Below are positions 10,208-21,460 of a stretch of 64,000 nt of DNA, in pieces. The stretch lies in the NCBI RefSeq assembly GCF_902635505.1, contig NC_045428.1:217180301-217244300 (forward strand), in the 5' to 3' direction. The notes beneath the pieces were generated by a model. That model had not been told where the DNA came from. It ran no database searches and saw nothing but the letters and a program-made list of their open reading frames with translations. Origin of the DNA: Sarcophilus harrisii (Eukaryota; Chordata; Mammalia; Dasyuromorphia; Dasyuridae). The number at the start of each line of letters is the position of its first letter. Position 1 is the stretch's first letter. Made by a program: the position numbers and the translations under genes.

Positions 10208-11232
10208 TCTCCTTCTATATGAACAGACAATTTTTGGATGAAGAAATTAAAACTATTTTTAGTTATATGAAAAGGTGTTCCAAATTATTGTTGATCATCA
10301 GAGAAATGCAAATTAAGACAACTCTGAGATACCACTACACATCTGTTAGGTTGGCTAAGATAACAGGAAAAGATAATGACAAATGTTGAAGGGGATGTGG
10401 GAAAACTGGAACACTGGTGCATTGTTGGTTGAGTTGTGAACAGATCCAACCATTCTGGGGAGCAATTTGGAACTATACTTAAAAAGTTTAATAACTGTGC
10501 ATACCGTTTGATCCAGCACTATTACTACTGAGCTTATATCCCAAAGAGATATTAAAGAAGGGAAAGGGATCCATATGTACAAAAATGTTTGTGGCAGTCC
10601 TGTTTGTAGTGGCTAGAAACTGGAAATTGAAGGGATGCCCATCAATTGGAGAATGGCTGAATAAATTGTGGTATATGAATGTTATGGAATATTACTGTTC
10701 TATAAGAAATGATCAGCAGAATGAATACAGAGAGGCTTGGAGAGACTTACATGAACTGATGCTAAGTGAAATGAGCAGAATCAGGAGATCATTATATACT
10801 TCAACAACAATACTACATGATGATCAATTCTGATGGACGTGGCTCTCTTCAACAATGAGAGGATCCAAATCAGTTCCAATTTATCTGTAATGAACAGAAC
10901 CAGCTACACCCAGAGAAATAACACTGGGAAATGAGTATGGACCACAATATAACATTTTCACTTTTTCTGTTACTGTTTGCTTGCATTTTTTCCCCCTCAG
11001 GTTATTTTTATATTCTTTCTAAATCCTATCTTTCCTGTGCAACAAGATAGCTGTATAAATATGTATACATATAGTGTATTTAACATATACTTTAAGATAT
11101 TTAACATGTATGGGACTACCTGCCATCTAGGGAAGAGGGTGGGGATAAGGAGGGGAAAAGTTGGAACAAGGTTTTGCAAGGGTTAATGTTGAAAAATTAC
11201 CCATGCATATGTTTTGTAAATAAAAAAAAAGG
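10208..11232 (+). mobile_element. 5'-truncated L1 (about 1 kb)
   Basis: Begins within ORF2. 10192-10389 contains IIREMQIKTTLRYHYTSVRL, equivalent to human LAIREMQIKTTMRYHLTPVRM. 10585-10833 contains MFVAVLFVVARNWKLKGCPS and ends in ILHDDQF. The 3'UTR runs to 'ttttgtaaataaaaaaaaa' at 11213-11231. It carries internal stop codons and no RT or endonuclease domain. Confidence 0.95.
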
Positions 11233-11656
11233 ATGTTTATTCTCTATGAGACAGTTTTTTTTTTTTTTAATAGTAAGCAACTTGCTTAATAAATTAGAAT
11301 AAGTGACTAAGGTCTGATGAATCCCCAGGACTAGAAGTGTAGTTTGTATTGTATTCTGTAGTGTCAGGAACTGAGATGATCTGACTGGTGAAATAATATA
11401 GGAGAGTTATTATGTGCTGCTAATAAACTTCCATCAAATTATGTCAAACCTAGATGTTTGCTTATCCCTGGATTACAAATGTTGCAAAATCTTCTTAGAG
11501 CTCTCTTCCAATTGTTGTGATGATGAGGCCTCTGTGACCCAGGCTGTGGAATTTGCAAGACAGCAAGTGGCCTGACAATTCACAGTCTGAACTTTGGACA
11601 CAGGGAAAGGAGAATGAAGTGTCTTTACAGGGTGCAGCCATTGGTGGACCTGAAGT

Positions 11657-11935
11657 GAATACATGAAAGAAAGAAAGAGAGAAATGAAGGAAAGAAGGAA
11701 GAGAGAGAGAGAAAGAAAGAGAGAGAGAGGGACAGACAGAGAGAGAGAGACAGAGAGAGACAGAGAGACAGAGACAGAGACAAAGACAGAGACAGAGAAA
11801 TGGAGGAAGGAAGTTAGGAAGGAAGGAAGGAAGGAAGGAAGGAAGGAAGGAAGGAAGGAAGGAAGGAAGGAAGGAAGGAAATAATGAATCAGAAAGAAAG
11901 AAAGGAAATAAGAAAAGGAAGGAGGAAAGTTAAGA
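11657..11935 (+). repeat. Purine-only tract: (GA)n, (GACA)n and (GGAA)n
   Basis: Nearly 280 bases almost without pyrimidines on the plus strand, apart from c in gacaga units. The core at 11815-11880 is about 16 GGAA units. Open frames across it are low-complexity artefacts. Mirror-symmetric purine tracts of this length can adopt triplex (H-DNA) structures. Confidence 0.95.
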
Positions 11936-12640
11936 AGTTCATGTGTAATAAGTACTTTGGCAACTCAAAAGGAAAACAAGATAGCCACTAGTCAATAAAA
12001 TTATATATACTCAGAAATGACATCTTTGAATATAAATTCAATTAGATTTTTCTACAAGAAAAGAAACAATTAAAAGAAATGTCTACTTTAACCAATTAGC
12101 TATAATAATGTATAGGAATACTTGGAAATACAGAAAAATAAACTCACAAAACACCTGCTTTGAAAAAGATATAATTTATCAGTTCACTTATCTTCTCAAT
12201 GGGGGGGAAGGGGAGGGAGAGAAGGAGGAAGAAAGAGAATTTGAAATTCAAAAATTTCGAAAAAGAATGTTAAAAAAATTTTATATTTAATTGGGAAAAA
12301 ATAAAATGTTAAGAAATATATAAAAGATATAAATTATATATGGTAGAGACAATTAACCTCACCTAACAAGACATGTGCACAAACAGATGACAAAGATAAT
12401 TAACTACAAAAAAGAAATAGCCAATGGAAAAGGATAAAAGATACAGGATATTTCTTTAGGTACATAATTCTGGATAATTCTCTTATTTAGCAAAATTCAT
12501 CAGTCCCATAATTTTTTCAGAAACAAGTTGGAGTTTCTTAGGTTCCAAATTAGTTAAACTCCATTTCACTATTACATAAGATTATTATGATAATGGTAGG
12601 AAATAACTTTTAAGGAAAATGCTCATAAATTAACTAGGCC
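11936..12640. other. No recognised feature
   Basis: Very AT-rich sequence with no recognised repeat or gene. Confidence 0.5.
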
Positions 12641-12643
12641 AAC

Positions 12644-12860
12644 AGCAGGGCAGCTAGAGCACCTAGCCTGGAGTTAGAAAGATCTGAGTTCAAATTTGAA
12701 CTTGGATACTTATTACCTGTGTGACTCTGATAAAGTCACTTCACCCCATTAATTCCAGTTCCTCATCTGTAAAATGAATTGGAGAAGGAAATGGCAAACT
12801 CCTCCAGTGTCTTTGCCAGAAAAACCCCAAATAGAGTCACAAAGTAGTAGACATCATTAA
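12644..12860 (+). mobile_element. Marsupial tRNA-derived SINE, near full length
   Basis: Order of parts: 'gggcagctagagcacctagcc', 'gatctgagttcaaatttgaa', 'gtgtgactctgataaagtcac', 'cctcatctgtaaaatgaatt', 'ggagaaggaaatggcaaact' and 'gccagaaaaaccccaaatag'. This is the long marsupial form in which the MIR-like core is followed by a specific tail. Confidence 0.88.
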
Positions 12861-12869
12861 AAACAACAA

Positions 12870-13600
12870 TAGTCCAAAATTAATTTTGTGAAATCCCAGA
12901 GAGGTTGGATGAATTTCCCAACTTCATCCAGTAGAGTTAACAAACTATAGTTTTTATTCATTTAATTTCCCTTCTCAGGTAAATTCAGTCACTGTAGATC
13001 TTCATTGTTTGGAAGTTGAGATGGTTAGGTATACATTATATCCTCAGGCTCAGTTTGGTAATGTACTTCCTGATTGCAATTAGACATTCCATCTCTTTAT
13101 TTACTTTCCTCTGAAGCAAAATAGGGTTAAAATGATATCTAACTTTGGTCAGTACTCAAGCCATTAAGATTCCGAATACATGTTTGCAGCAGGAAGAGAG
13201 GCAGTAAATTGATTGAATATGTTTCAAGACAGAACTATGAACAAAGGGTTTAGAAATTGGGAGGGGGGGGAAGGGGCAGATTTTAGCTCAATATTAAGAA
13301 AAAAATTCCCATTAATAAGAACTGTTCACAGGTGGAATTAGTCACCAATAGTGAATGCTCCGTCCTTGGGGTTCCCCATTTGCTTGGGAACCCCTTGTTA
13401 CTGCTTGTGAGAATTGGATGAGGGTTTAGTTTCCACAGAGTTATGAAAATTAAATGGAAGAAGTAAAACAAATTAGAAATTTGAAACCTACAAGGACATC
13501 AAAGAAAATAATCAGGAGTACTTGGCTTAGATTTAAAAAAAACCCTTTGAACTTTGTTTCCTTACCTTTCTCTGGTTATCTTCCCCCATAAGAATGTAAG
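12870..13600. other. No recognised feature
   Basis: No gene or named repeat was recognised. It includes a short G run at 13261-13270. Confidence 0.45.
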
Positions 13601-13607
13601 CTTCTTG

Positions 13608-13853
13608 GGGGCAAGACTAGCTATGTGGAAGGCTGGAGATTCACATACTGTAATTTCTGTTAACACCTAATTAATGGGGGAAGGGGAAGGGATTACACTT
13701 CAGGATAAGAAATAAAACACTGCTTTTGCTGTTTCAAAAGTGTAACTATATAGGCACCCATTCTCCCAAGAATGTTAAATAAATCTTTCTTCTATTCATC
13801 AGTGAGTCAGTGGAGTTCTTGGTAAAATATTTTGTTTCTTACTGTGTGGGACA
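13608..13853 (+). mobile_element. ERV LTR, 3' portion (family shared with 17830-18620)
   Basis: Matches the reverse complement of 17830-18000 and 18534-18620: 'actagctatgtgg', 'gtaatttctgttaacacctaattaatgg', 'aaataaaacactgctttt', 'gcacccattct', 'aataaatctttcttctattc' and a 'ttttgtttctta' end. The aataaa followed by ctttcttc is a standard LTR polyadenylation region. The 5' boundary is not resolved. A TATA-like gtataaaag lies just beyond, at about 13950, in unassigned sequence. Confidence 0.7.
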
Positions 13854-14589
13854 AGACTATCTGAATTAGTGATGTAGAGATAGGCTCTGATAGAGAGGTA
13901 AAAAGGAATTTCTTTCTCTTGTCCTCAGCACCCAGCAATCGGTATATAGGGAGTATAAAAGAGCTCAGCTGAAACATGCCTTTTATCCCTAATATAGGAA
14001 TAAGGATAAAGAGGGGAAAACTCTTCCCTAGAAACCAGAGTGGAAAAATACAGAATGCCACAAGGGCCCCAGTTATCTTGATGTGATAATCTGAGTTTAA
14101 TATTAGGCAAAAAGCAGGATCTTGTAGTTTAGCTATCAGAGTGCTGCAAAAACAGCTTGTTTCAAAGAACAGAATGTGCTGACAATCAGCAAACATGGGG
14201 GGGGGGAGGTAGGGACAACATAGGACATGTAGTTTGTAGTTACTGAAGAGATTTCTTCACTTATTCCTATCTCACTCATTACCTGCTATAGGTACAGTTT
14301 GGACAAAATGGTCTCTGATAAAAGTAAAACAAAATTAGTTACATTAGAAATTATGGATTCTTTCTTTACTATGTGTACATGTCACAAAGGTTTTGTTTTT
14401 TTCCTTTTTTTTCCCTAGAGGATTTTGAGGAATGGAGAAAAAATAAATGTTATTTGAAAAAAATAAAATAAGATGAGTTTTCCAAATTACATCTCATATC
14501 TCTTTTGTCTAAGACTTTATTTCTGAAAAAATAAAAAAAAAAAACAAATGTTACTTATCCAGCAGTGCCAACCTTATCAAATTCACTGT

Positions 14590-15157
14590 TGTTATTCACT
14601 CTTTTCAGCCACATCTGACACTTTGTGACCTTGTTGGCATTCAGAGACCTCCCAAAATTCGGGATTCCAGATCAGTGTCGCAAGGTGTCTCAAAGAATTT
14701 GCAGACTCAGACCCATCTCCAAGTCAAGGGGTAAAATTTTTATTATAATTGTAATGCTAATTAAAGTGGGCTTAGCAAACAACTAGGAGCAAGAAGATAA
14801 ATTTATAGGATAAAGATTGAAAGTTCACATGCTTCATGTCAATGATATACTAATTTTATGACTTAGAGGTAGAATTGAAGAGTTGTCTTAGTGTTGGAGT
14901 TGAGGATGCACTCCATTTTTGAATTCCATGGAGGATGCATTTCATTATTGAGTTCTGTGGTTTATATTGTCTTAGAAACTTTGTTATTACTGACCAACAG
15001 ATTGTTATCTGATAGCCAGGATTAGTTGTCTCACTCCCAAGGCTGGGTAGTTTTAGGGTTCTTGCTACATCCTCTCTAAGAGCTATTCCATTTCAGTTCA
15101 ATTTGGAATTTTCTTGCAGAGATGCTGAAATGGTTTGCCATTTCCTTCTCCAATCAA
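14590..15157 (-). mobile_element. SINE split by an LTR insertion
   Basis: 14590-14634 ('cactcttttcagccacatctgac', 'ctttgtgacc') and 15091-15157 ('ttcagttcaatttgg', 'ttttcttgcagagatgctg', 'tttgccatttccttctcc') are consecutive pieces of the minus-strand marsupial SINE tail also seen at 17485-17600. The LTR at 14635-15090 sits between them. Confidence 0.75.
14635..15090 (-). mobile_element. Solo LTR (family A; also at 24893 and 54061)
   Basis: Shares with 24893-25240 and 54061-54495 the series 'cagatcagtgtcgcaag', 'gtctcaaagaatttgcag', 'acccatctccaagtcaagg', 'ttattataattgtaatgcta', 'ttttatgacttagaggtaga' and a 'ctctctaagagctattcca' end. The reverse complement has a polyadenylation-like aataaa-type segment near 14740, so it reads on the minus strand. 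No clear target duplication could be read. Confidence 0.72.
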
Positions 15158-15203
15158 ATCATTACTCAAAATTAAAATCATAAAGAGTTATAAGAAGCAT
15201 TTT

Positions 15204-16566
15204 TTTAAATAACTTTTTATTGACAGAACCCATGCCAGGGTAATTTTTTACAACATTATCCCTTGCACTCACTTCTGTTCCAATTTTTCCCCTCCCTCCC
15301 TCCACTCCCTCCCCCAGATGGCAAGCAGTCCTATATATGTTAAATAGGTTACAGTATATGCCCATCAGTTCATGTAAGGATACAGTATATTCTGTAACAT
15401 TCATGTACCACAATTTACCCAACCATTCTTCAATTGATGGGCATCCATTCATTTTCCAGCTTCTGGCCACTACAAACAGGGCTGCCACAAACATTCTGAC
15501 ACATACAGGTCCCTTTCCCTTCTTTAGTATCTCTTTGGGGTATAAGCCCAGTGGAAACACTGCTGGATCAAAGGGTATGCACAGTTTGATAACTTTTTGA
15601 GCATGGTTCCAAATTGCTCTCCAGAATGGCTGGATGTGTTCACAATTCCACCAACAATGTATCAGTGTCCCTGTTTTCCCACATCCTCTCTAACATTTCG
15701 CATTATCTTTCCCTGTCATTCTAGCCATTCATACAGGTGTGGAGTGGTATCTCAGAGTTGTCTTAATTTGCATTTCTCTGATTAATAATGATTTGGAGCA
15801 TATTTTCATATGGCTAGAAATAGTTTCAATTTCTTTGTCTGAGAATTGTCTGTTCATATCCTTTGACCATTAATCAATTGGAGAATGGCTTGATTTCTTA
15901 TAAACTAGAGTCAATTTTCTATATATTTTGGAAATGAGGTCTTTATCAGAATCTTTGACTGTAACAATGTTTTCCCAGTTTATTGTTTCCCTTCTAATCT
16001 TGCCTGCATTAGTTTTGTTTGTACAAAAACTTTTCAATTTGATATAATTAAAATTTTCTATTTTGTAGTCAATAATGATCTCTAGTTCTTCTTTGGTCAT
16101 AAATTCCTTCCTCTTCCACAGGTCTGAAAGGTAAACTATCCTATGCTCTTCCAATTTATTTATAATCTCATTCTTTATGCCTAGGTCATGAACCCATTTT
16201 GACCTTATCTTGGTGTATGGTGTTAAGTGTGGGTCAATGCCTAGTTTCTACCATACTAATTTTCAATTTTCTCAGCAATTTTTGTCAAATAATGCGTTCT
16301 TATCCCAAAAACTGGGGTCTTTGGGTTTGTCAAACACTAGATTATTAAAGTTATTGCCTGTTTTCTCCTTTGAACCTAATCTATTCCATTGATCAACTAG
16401 TCTATTTCTTAGCCAATACCAGATGGTTTTAGTAACCGCTGCTTTATAATATAATTTTAGATCTGGTACAGCTAGACCACCTTCATTTGATTTTTTTTTT
16501 CATTAATTCCCTTGAAATTCTTGACCTTTTGTTTTTCCATATGAACTTTGTTGTTATTTTTTCTAG
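15204..16566 (-). mobile_element. 5'-truncated L1 with 17-bp target duplication
   Basis: A 1.36-kb L1 3' part bounded by gttataagaagcatttt at 15187-15203 and 16567-16583. The minus strand encodes LKSFCTNKTNAGKIRRETIN and DKDLISKIYRKLTLVYKKS (16154-15870), collinear with human L1 ORF2 [20 protein letters not shown] and DKGLISRIYNELKQIYKKK. The RMFVAALFVVARSWKMNGCP tail follows at 15560-15400, disrupted by an internal deletion relative to the copy at 8470. C-rich 3'UTR block at 15285-15314. Confidence 0.95.
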
Positions 16567-16794
16567 GTTATAAGAAGCATTTTATGGATCTTGATGAGTT
16601 ATTTGATGAAACAGTGCATATCTAGGGGAGAAAGAGTATATTGCTAATATTGTAAAGTTAGTATCAGTGAAGACATTGACACATTCCCACAAAATGTCTT
16701 GTGGTGTCATTGTTAGAGATAGAATATTGGCCAAGACGGAGTAAGAATTTAGTACAGAAATTCAGTACAGAAAAAAAGGAGGTAAAATGAATAG

Positions 16795-16970
16795 AGAGCT
16801 GGTCTCTGAGTGGAGGTTTTGTCTTCCACACATTGCTGGTTAGGTCTTACTGGACAAATCATTTAATTGCTCAACATTCTTAGAAGCTCTCTAAGACTAT
16901 AAATAACAGCAAACTTGTTGATCTTCATTGATAAAGTTTTCTCACATGTGAGTTCTCAATCCTAAAAACA
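16795..16970 (+). mobile_element. MAR1/MON1-type SINE, degraded
   Basis: 'gagctggtctctgagtggagg', 'ttagaagctctctaagactataa', 'ttgatcttcattgataaag' and 'ctcacatgtgagttc' follow the order of the long marsupial CORE-SINE whose better-kept tail is at 1250-1330. Confidence 0.7.
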
Positions 16971-17484
16971 ATAAAGATCCAAATCTTATCTCATTTGAAA
17001 TGTCCTTGTATTTTAAGAGTGTTTTTACACTCTCAAGAATGCCTCCCTGAAGTGTAAAGGACAGCCTTAATTCTGAAAAGCAAGGACAGAAAAATAGAAG
17101 CCAGAATAGGTTTGAACAGGCTTCTTGTGTGAATCTAGGAAAGACATGGAAAGGTTTGTGACTATCAGGTTGGCCACTAGATGATGAGTTATTTGGTCAT
17201 AGCACTTTGAAAACATATCCCTTTTGCTGTCACAGCAATAGTGCAGGCATAGTCGAAAAGGATATAGTTGATGCTAGGATTCATTTTCTTGAGTGTAAAA
17301 GACATCATCTTAAAGGGTTATATAAGAATAAATAGAATTTTTCTTAAGATGCTAAATAGTATCTAACTAAAATCAAGAGCAAATTGTTATAGCCATTATT
17401 CACATCTCTTTAACCAAAGTAACTCCCTAAAGACAAAAATATGGAAGCCAGAGTGCATTCCTTACACTATAGGTACAATAAAAA

Positions 17485-17745
17485 TGTTTTTTAAATCATT
17501 TCAGTTGCATCTGACTCTTCATGATCCATTTGGGATTTCTTGGCAAAGATACTGGAGTGATTTGCCATTTCCTTCTCTAGCTCATTGTACAGATGAAAAA
17601 GCTGAGGCAAGCAACATTAAATGACTTGCCCATGATCATACAGTTAGTAATCGTCTGAGGTCAGATTTGAATTTAGGAAGAGACGTTTTTCTGATTCCAG
17701 GCTTGGCTCTCTATCCATTATGCTCACTAGCTACTTCACTATAAT
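17485..17745 (-). mobile_element. Marsupial SINE, near full length
   Basis: 'tcagttgcatctgactcttc', 'ttggcaaagatactggagtg', 'tttgccatttccttctctag', 'ttgtacagatgaaaaagctgagg', 'aatgacttgccc' and 'tctctatccattatgctcac'. This is the reverse order of the element at 12644-12860. Confidence 0.88.
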
Positions 17746-17829
17746 ACTACATAATCTGAGATTTCAGTCATGATATAAATCGCTACCTACCTAAAGATGA
17801 AGAAATGATTAACTCAGAGTGTATATTTG

Positions 17830-18620
17830 TGTAAGAAACAAAATATCTTACCAAGAATTCCACTGATTTACTGAAGAATGCAGGAAAGATTTTATATTCT
17901 TACAAGAATAAGTGCCTAGATGAGTAGACACACCTTTGAAACTCCAAAGGCTGCATTTTATTTTCTATTCTAAAGCACAAACCCACCCCTCCCCCCAGTT
18001 CCCCATTGTTATACCACAGTTCTCATTTATTGTCCTGACTCAGTTTCCCTAATTATCCTGCCTCAGTCCTGCCTCAGTTTCCCTGCTTCTCAGTTCTGCA
18101 AAACCTCCCCTCCCTCTTTATCAGAATACTTGATAAGTTTAAAAGAGCTTATGTTTTAGAATATCAGAATGCCTTTCCCCATCCCAAGCTATTGGAATGT
18201 CAGATACTGTCTTATCAAGATGCCTCTCCCCATGTCAGGGGTTTCTCCCCCTGATTATGTCATCCCATCTCTTGTGGCTCACCCCACCCTGTCAGAGTCC
18301 CATTCTGCTCTCAGCACCCTGACTCTGCCCCTGCCTCAGTCTACACTCTGCGCCTGAACCACATGTATATATGTCATTGGGAACGCTGATTGTTTGCTGG
18401 ATTCTTGGAGACCATAGTCTCATTCAGCCCTGGGACCAAACCATGGTTCTGTTTGATTCCAGTATATCTCTCCATTTAATAAATTATTAAATACTCTCTA
18501 ATCTCTATTTTACTCAGTTTTTCCAGCATTACACCATTAATTGAATGTTACAGAATTTACAAGACATGAATCTTCACTCCTCATTACATAGCCAGTCGTT
18601 GCTTCAAATGAACGGTAACT
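17830..18620 (-). mobile_element. ERV LTR interrupted by a second LTR
   Basis: 17830-18006 and 18534-18620 together match the reverse complement of the LTR at 13608-13853: 'tgtaagaaacaaaatatc' at the left end, then 'accaagaattccactgat' and 'aaaggctgcattttattttc', and after the gap 'ccattaattgaatgttacag' and 'tacatagccagtcg'. The sequence between, 18007-18533, is a complete solo LTR of another family inserted later. Confidence 0.75.
18007..18533 (+). mobile_element. Solo LTR, 4-bp target duplication (family B, copy 1)
   Basis: Runs from TGTTATACCACAG to CCAGCATTACA, flanked by ccat on both sides (18003-18006 and 18534-18537). A 4-bp duplication fits a gammaretrovirus-like (class I) ERV. 'gttctcatttattgtcctgactcag' opens it, 'ccatttaataaattatt' gives the polyadenylation region at about 18472-18490, and 'ctctaatctctattttactcag' precedes the end. 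It is inserted into an older LTR. Inverted relatives lie at 19097-19554, with a third copy at 30918-31374. Confidence 0.88.
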
Positions 18621-19020
18621 AAGGAGGGCTAAGCACAAAAACAAAATATTTTTTTCAAATTTCAGGGTACCACCCCTGGTTACAAAAGTCATTCCCTGCT
18701 CTCAAGGAGCTTACATTCTTTTGGGGGAAGATAACTAATCTCCATCCTTGATTATTCTTTGATATCTTGTGGGTTTCAGTTTTCTAATTTGTTTCATTTC
18801 TCCAGTTTAATTTTCATAACTGTGGAAACCAAATCAATGTCTCTCCATTTCTCACATTTCCTTTCTTTATTTTTCTTGCTTCCTCCCCTCCCCCCAGAAC
18901 ATGGCTATTATGGAAATGTGTTATGTATCACTGTATTTGTATAGTGGACAACACATTTCTTGCTTTCTCAATAGGTGGAGCAAGGGTGGATCAAGGGAGA
19001 GAATTTGGAACTCAAAATAT
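18621..19020. other. Mostly unassigned; short ancient repeat piece
   Basis: 18690-18735 ('attccctgctctcaaggagc', 'ttacattcttttggggg') resembles the widespread mammalian 'ctcaaggagcttacattct' repeat also seen near 57835. Nothing else was recognised. Confidence 0.45.
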
Positions 19021-19029
19021 AAAGTTTTT

Positions 19030-20512
19030 TTATTTTATTTTAAATAGTATTTTATTCTCCCAAAATACATGTAAAGATAATTTTCAACATTCATTTTGTA
19101 ATGCCAGAAAAACTGAGTCAAGATAGAGATTAGACAGTATTTAATATTTTATTTGAAAGGGAGAGATTTACTGGAACCAAATGGATCCATGGTTTGGTTC
19201 CAGGGCTGAATATCCAGCAAACAATGACAGTGTGAGTTCTTAATGACATATGCACACATGGCTCAGATACAGGGAGTAGACTGAGGCAGGGGCAGAGTCA
19301 GGGTGCTAAGAGAGGGGAAGGGGACTCTGACAGGGTGGGGGGAAGGCACATGGTATCTGATATTCTGATAGATTGGGATGGGGAGAGGCATTCTGATATT
19401 CTAAAATATAAGATCATTTATCCTTATCAAATATTCTGATGATTAAGAGGGAGGGGTGATTTTACAGGATTGAGCAGAACAATTGGGGCAGAACAATTCA
19501 GGGACAATTTAGGGAAACTGAGTCAGGATAATACAAGAGAACTGTGGCACAACAATTTTTGTAAAACTTTGTGTTTCAAAATTTTCTCTTACCTTCTCCT
19601 TTCCCAAAACAGTAAGCAATCTGACAGGTTAAATATTTGCAATTCTTTTAAACATATTTCCATATTTGTTGTTTTAATGTAAGAAAAATCAGACCAAAAG
19701 GGAAAAAAAATCACAAAAAAGAAAAACAAACAAACAAGCAACTACCTTCCCCCAAAAGGTGAAAATACTTTGATGCATATTCTGTCTCTGTCAGTTCTCC
19801 CTCTGGATGCAGATGACATTTTCCATCCCAAGTCCATTGGAATTGTCTTGAATCACCACATTGTTGAGAATAGTTAAGTCTGTCACAGTTCATCATCACA
19901 TAATCTTCTTGTGACTGTGTACAAAGTTCTCTTGGTTCTGCTTACTTCACTCAGAATCAATTCATGTAAGTCTTTCCAGGCTTTTCTGAAATCAGCCTGC
20001 TCATCATTTTTCATAGAACAATATATTCCATTTTTGTATAGTAATATAATAATACACAATAACATGTATAATATTATAACACAACATATGATATGATAAT
20101 ATGTGTATATGTATGTATGTATATATATATATATATGTAAACTTGTTCAGCCATTCACTAACAGATGGTCATTCTGTTTCCAGTGACTCTGCTGGATCAA
20201 AAGGTAGGTATAGTTTTATACCCTTTGGGCATAGTTTCACATTTTTCTCCAGAATGATTGAATCATTTTACAGCTTCACCAACAATGCATTAGTGTCCCA
20301 GTTTTCCTTTATCCCTTCCAATATTTATTATTATTTTTTCCTGTCATCTTGGCCAATTTGAGAGGTATAAAGTGGTACCTCAGAGTTGTCATAATTTGTA
20401 TTTCTCTGATCAAAGGTGATCTAGAGAATTTTTTCATATGACTAGAAGTGGCTTTAATTTCTTCATCTGAAAATTGTCTGTCCATAGCCTTTGACCAACA
20501 TTTTTTTTTTCT
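19030..20512 (-). mobile_element. Old L1 3' part, split by an LTR
   Basis: 3'-terminal L1 sequence (19030-19096) stops at the LTR and resumes at 19559 ('gtaaaactttgtgtttcaaa'). Minus-strand 20065-19883 reads KNDEQADFRKAWKDLHELIL and SEVSRTKRTLYTVTRRLCDD, an ORF2 tail of a group older than that at 8470. It extends to about 20512 ('cctttgaccaaca'). Confidence 0.88.
19097..19554 (-). mobile_element. Solo LTR, 4-bp target duplication (family B, copy 2)
   Basis: Starts TGTAATGCCAGAAAAACTGAG and ends GGCACAACA, with attt on both sides (19093-19096 and 19555-19558). Its reverse complement is collinear with 18007-18533, so two solo LTRs of one family face each other 563 bp apart. It is inserted into an old L1. 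Confidence 0.9.
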
Positions 20513-20530
20513 TAAAAGAGTTTCATCCTG

Positions 20531-20676
20531 GGGCAGCTAGGTGGTATAATGGATAGAGCACCAGCCCTGAAGTCAGGAGGTCTTGAGTTCAAATCAAGTC
20601 TCAGACACTTAATACTTCCTAGCTGTGTGACCCTGGGCAAGTCACTTAACCTCAATTGCCTCAGGGGAAAAAAAAA
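20531..20676 (+). mobile_element. Young marsupial tRNA-derived SINE with target duplication
   Basis: Starts ggggcagctaggtggtataa and carries 'gagcaccagccctgaagtca', 'cttgagttcaaatcaag', 'ctagctgtgtgaccctgggc' and 'caagtcacttaacctcaatt', with an A-rich tail. Flanked by agtttcatcctg at 20519-20530 and 20677-20688. The tRNA-like A and B box regions are at about 20535-20600. Little diverged, so a recent insertion; it lies at the end of an older L1. Confidence 0.93.
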
Positions 20677-20759
20677 AGTTTCATCCTGAGGAGGTAAATA
20701 TTTGCTCAACATCATATAACCAGATGTATTTAACACACACACACACATACACACCAGTG

Positions 20760-21455
20760 ATTATATTACAAACATTAACTTGTTATCAAATAGAACATAC
20801 CAATCACTCTCCTTACTATAAAGTTTTATCTATTTGATAATTACTTTTACATACAATTTCTTTATAATTATAAAGTTAATCCTTATTCATTAAAAAATGA
20901 TGTATTTTAAGGATGCCTGTACAAAAAGAATTAGATTTACCTATTATAGTCCAGAAGACAGAGCCATTAATAGATGGATTTTGGAGGAGAAGGGAGCAGT
21001 TTTTAACTTTATATAAGGAAAAAGCTTTCTATTCTTTAGTTGCCTAATTGCCTAAGAATAGGAATGTGTTGTCTCAGATATAGTGAGTCCTCTATCAGAG
21101 ATCTTCAGGTGAAGATTACATTATGTGACCTCTGAAGTTGTTTATAAGAGGTGGGGGCAGGAAGATATATTTAGGTTTCTAAGTCCAGTGCTACCAAATT
21201 AGATGATTGAAATTCTCAGTTCTTGGTTCTCAAATTATGTGATATGAATTAGCATATTATCTTATATTATATCTAAATATATCAATTATATGAAAAGTAT
21301 AGTGCATTTTCAGCAGGCATCAGGGCAGCCTCCTCTCCCAACTCTGTCTCAAGGGCAGGCATTCTATGCCTCTACTTTATCCTAAGAGCTTTAGCGCCTA
21401 AGTCAAAAAATAATAAGGGAAAGGAGGAAAGAAATAAGCATTTATTTAACAATTT
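20760..21455. other. No recognised feature
   Basis: AT-rich sequence with no supported gene or repeat call. Confidence 0.45.
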
Positions 21456-21460
21456 TCATG

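Noticed and set aside
11663-11884. Arg/Glu/Lys-rich frame
   Set aside because: Translation of a purine microsatellite, not a gene.
13807-14196. 129-codon minus-strand frame
   Set aside because: It overlaps an LTR end, has no recognisable domain, and another frame covers the same DNA on the same strand.
20540-20600. tRNA gene
   Set aside because: The tRNA-like A and B boxes belong to the head of a SINE; there is no cloverleaf or mature 3' end.
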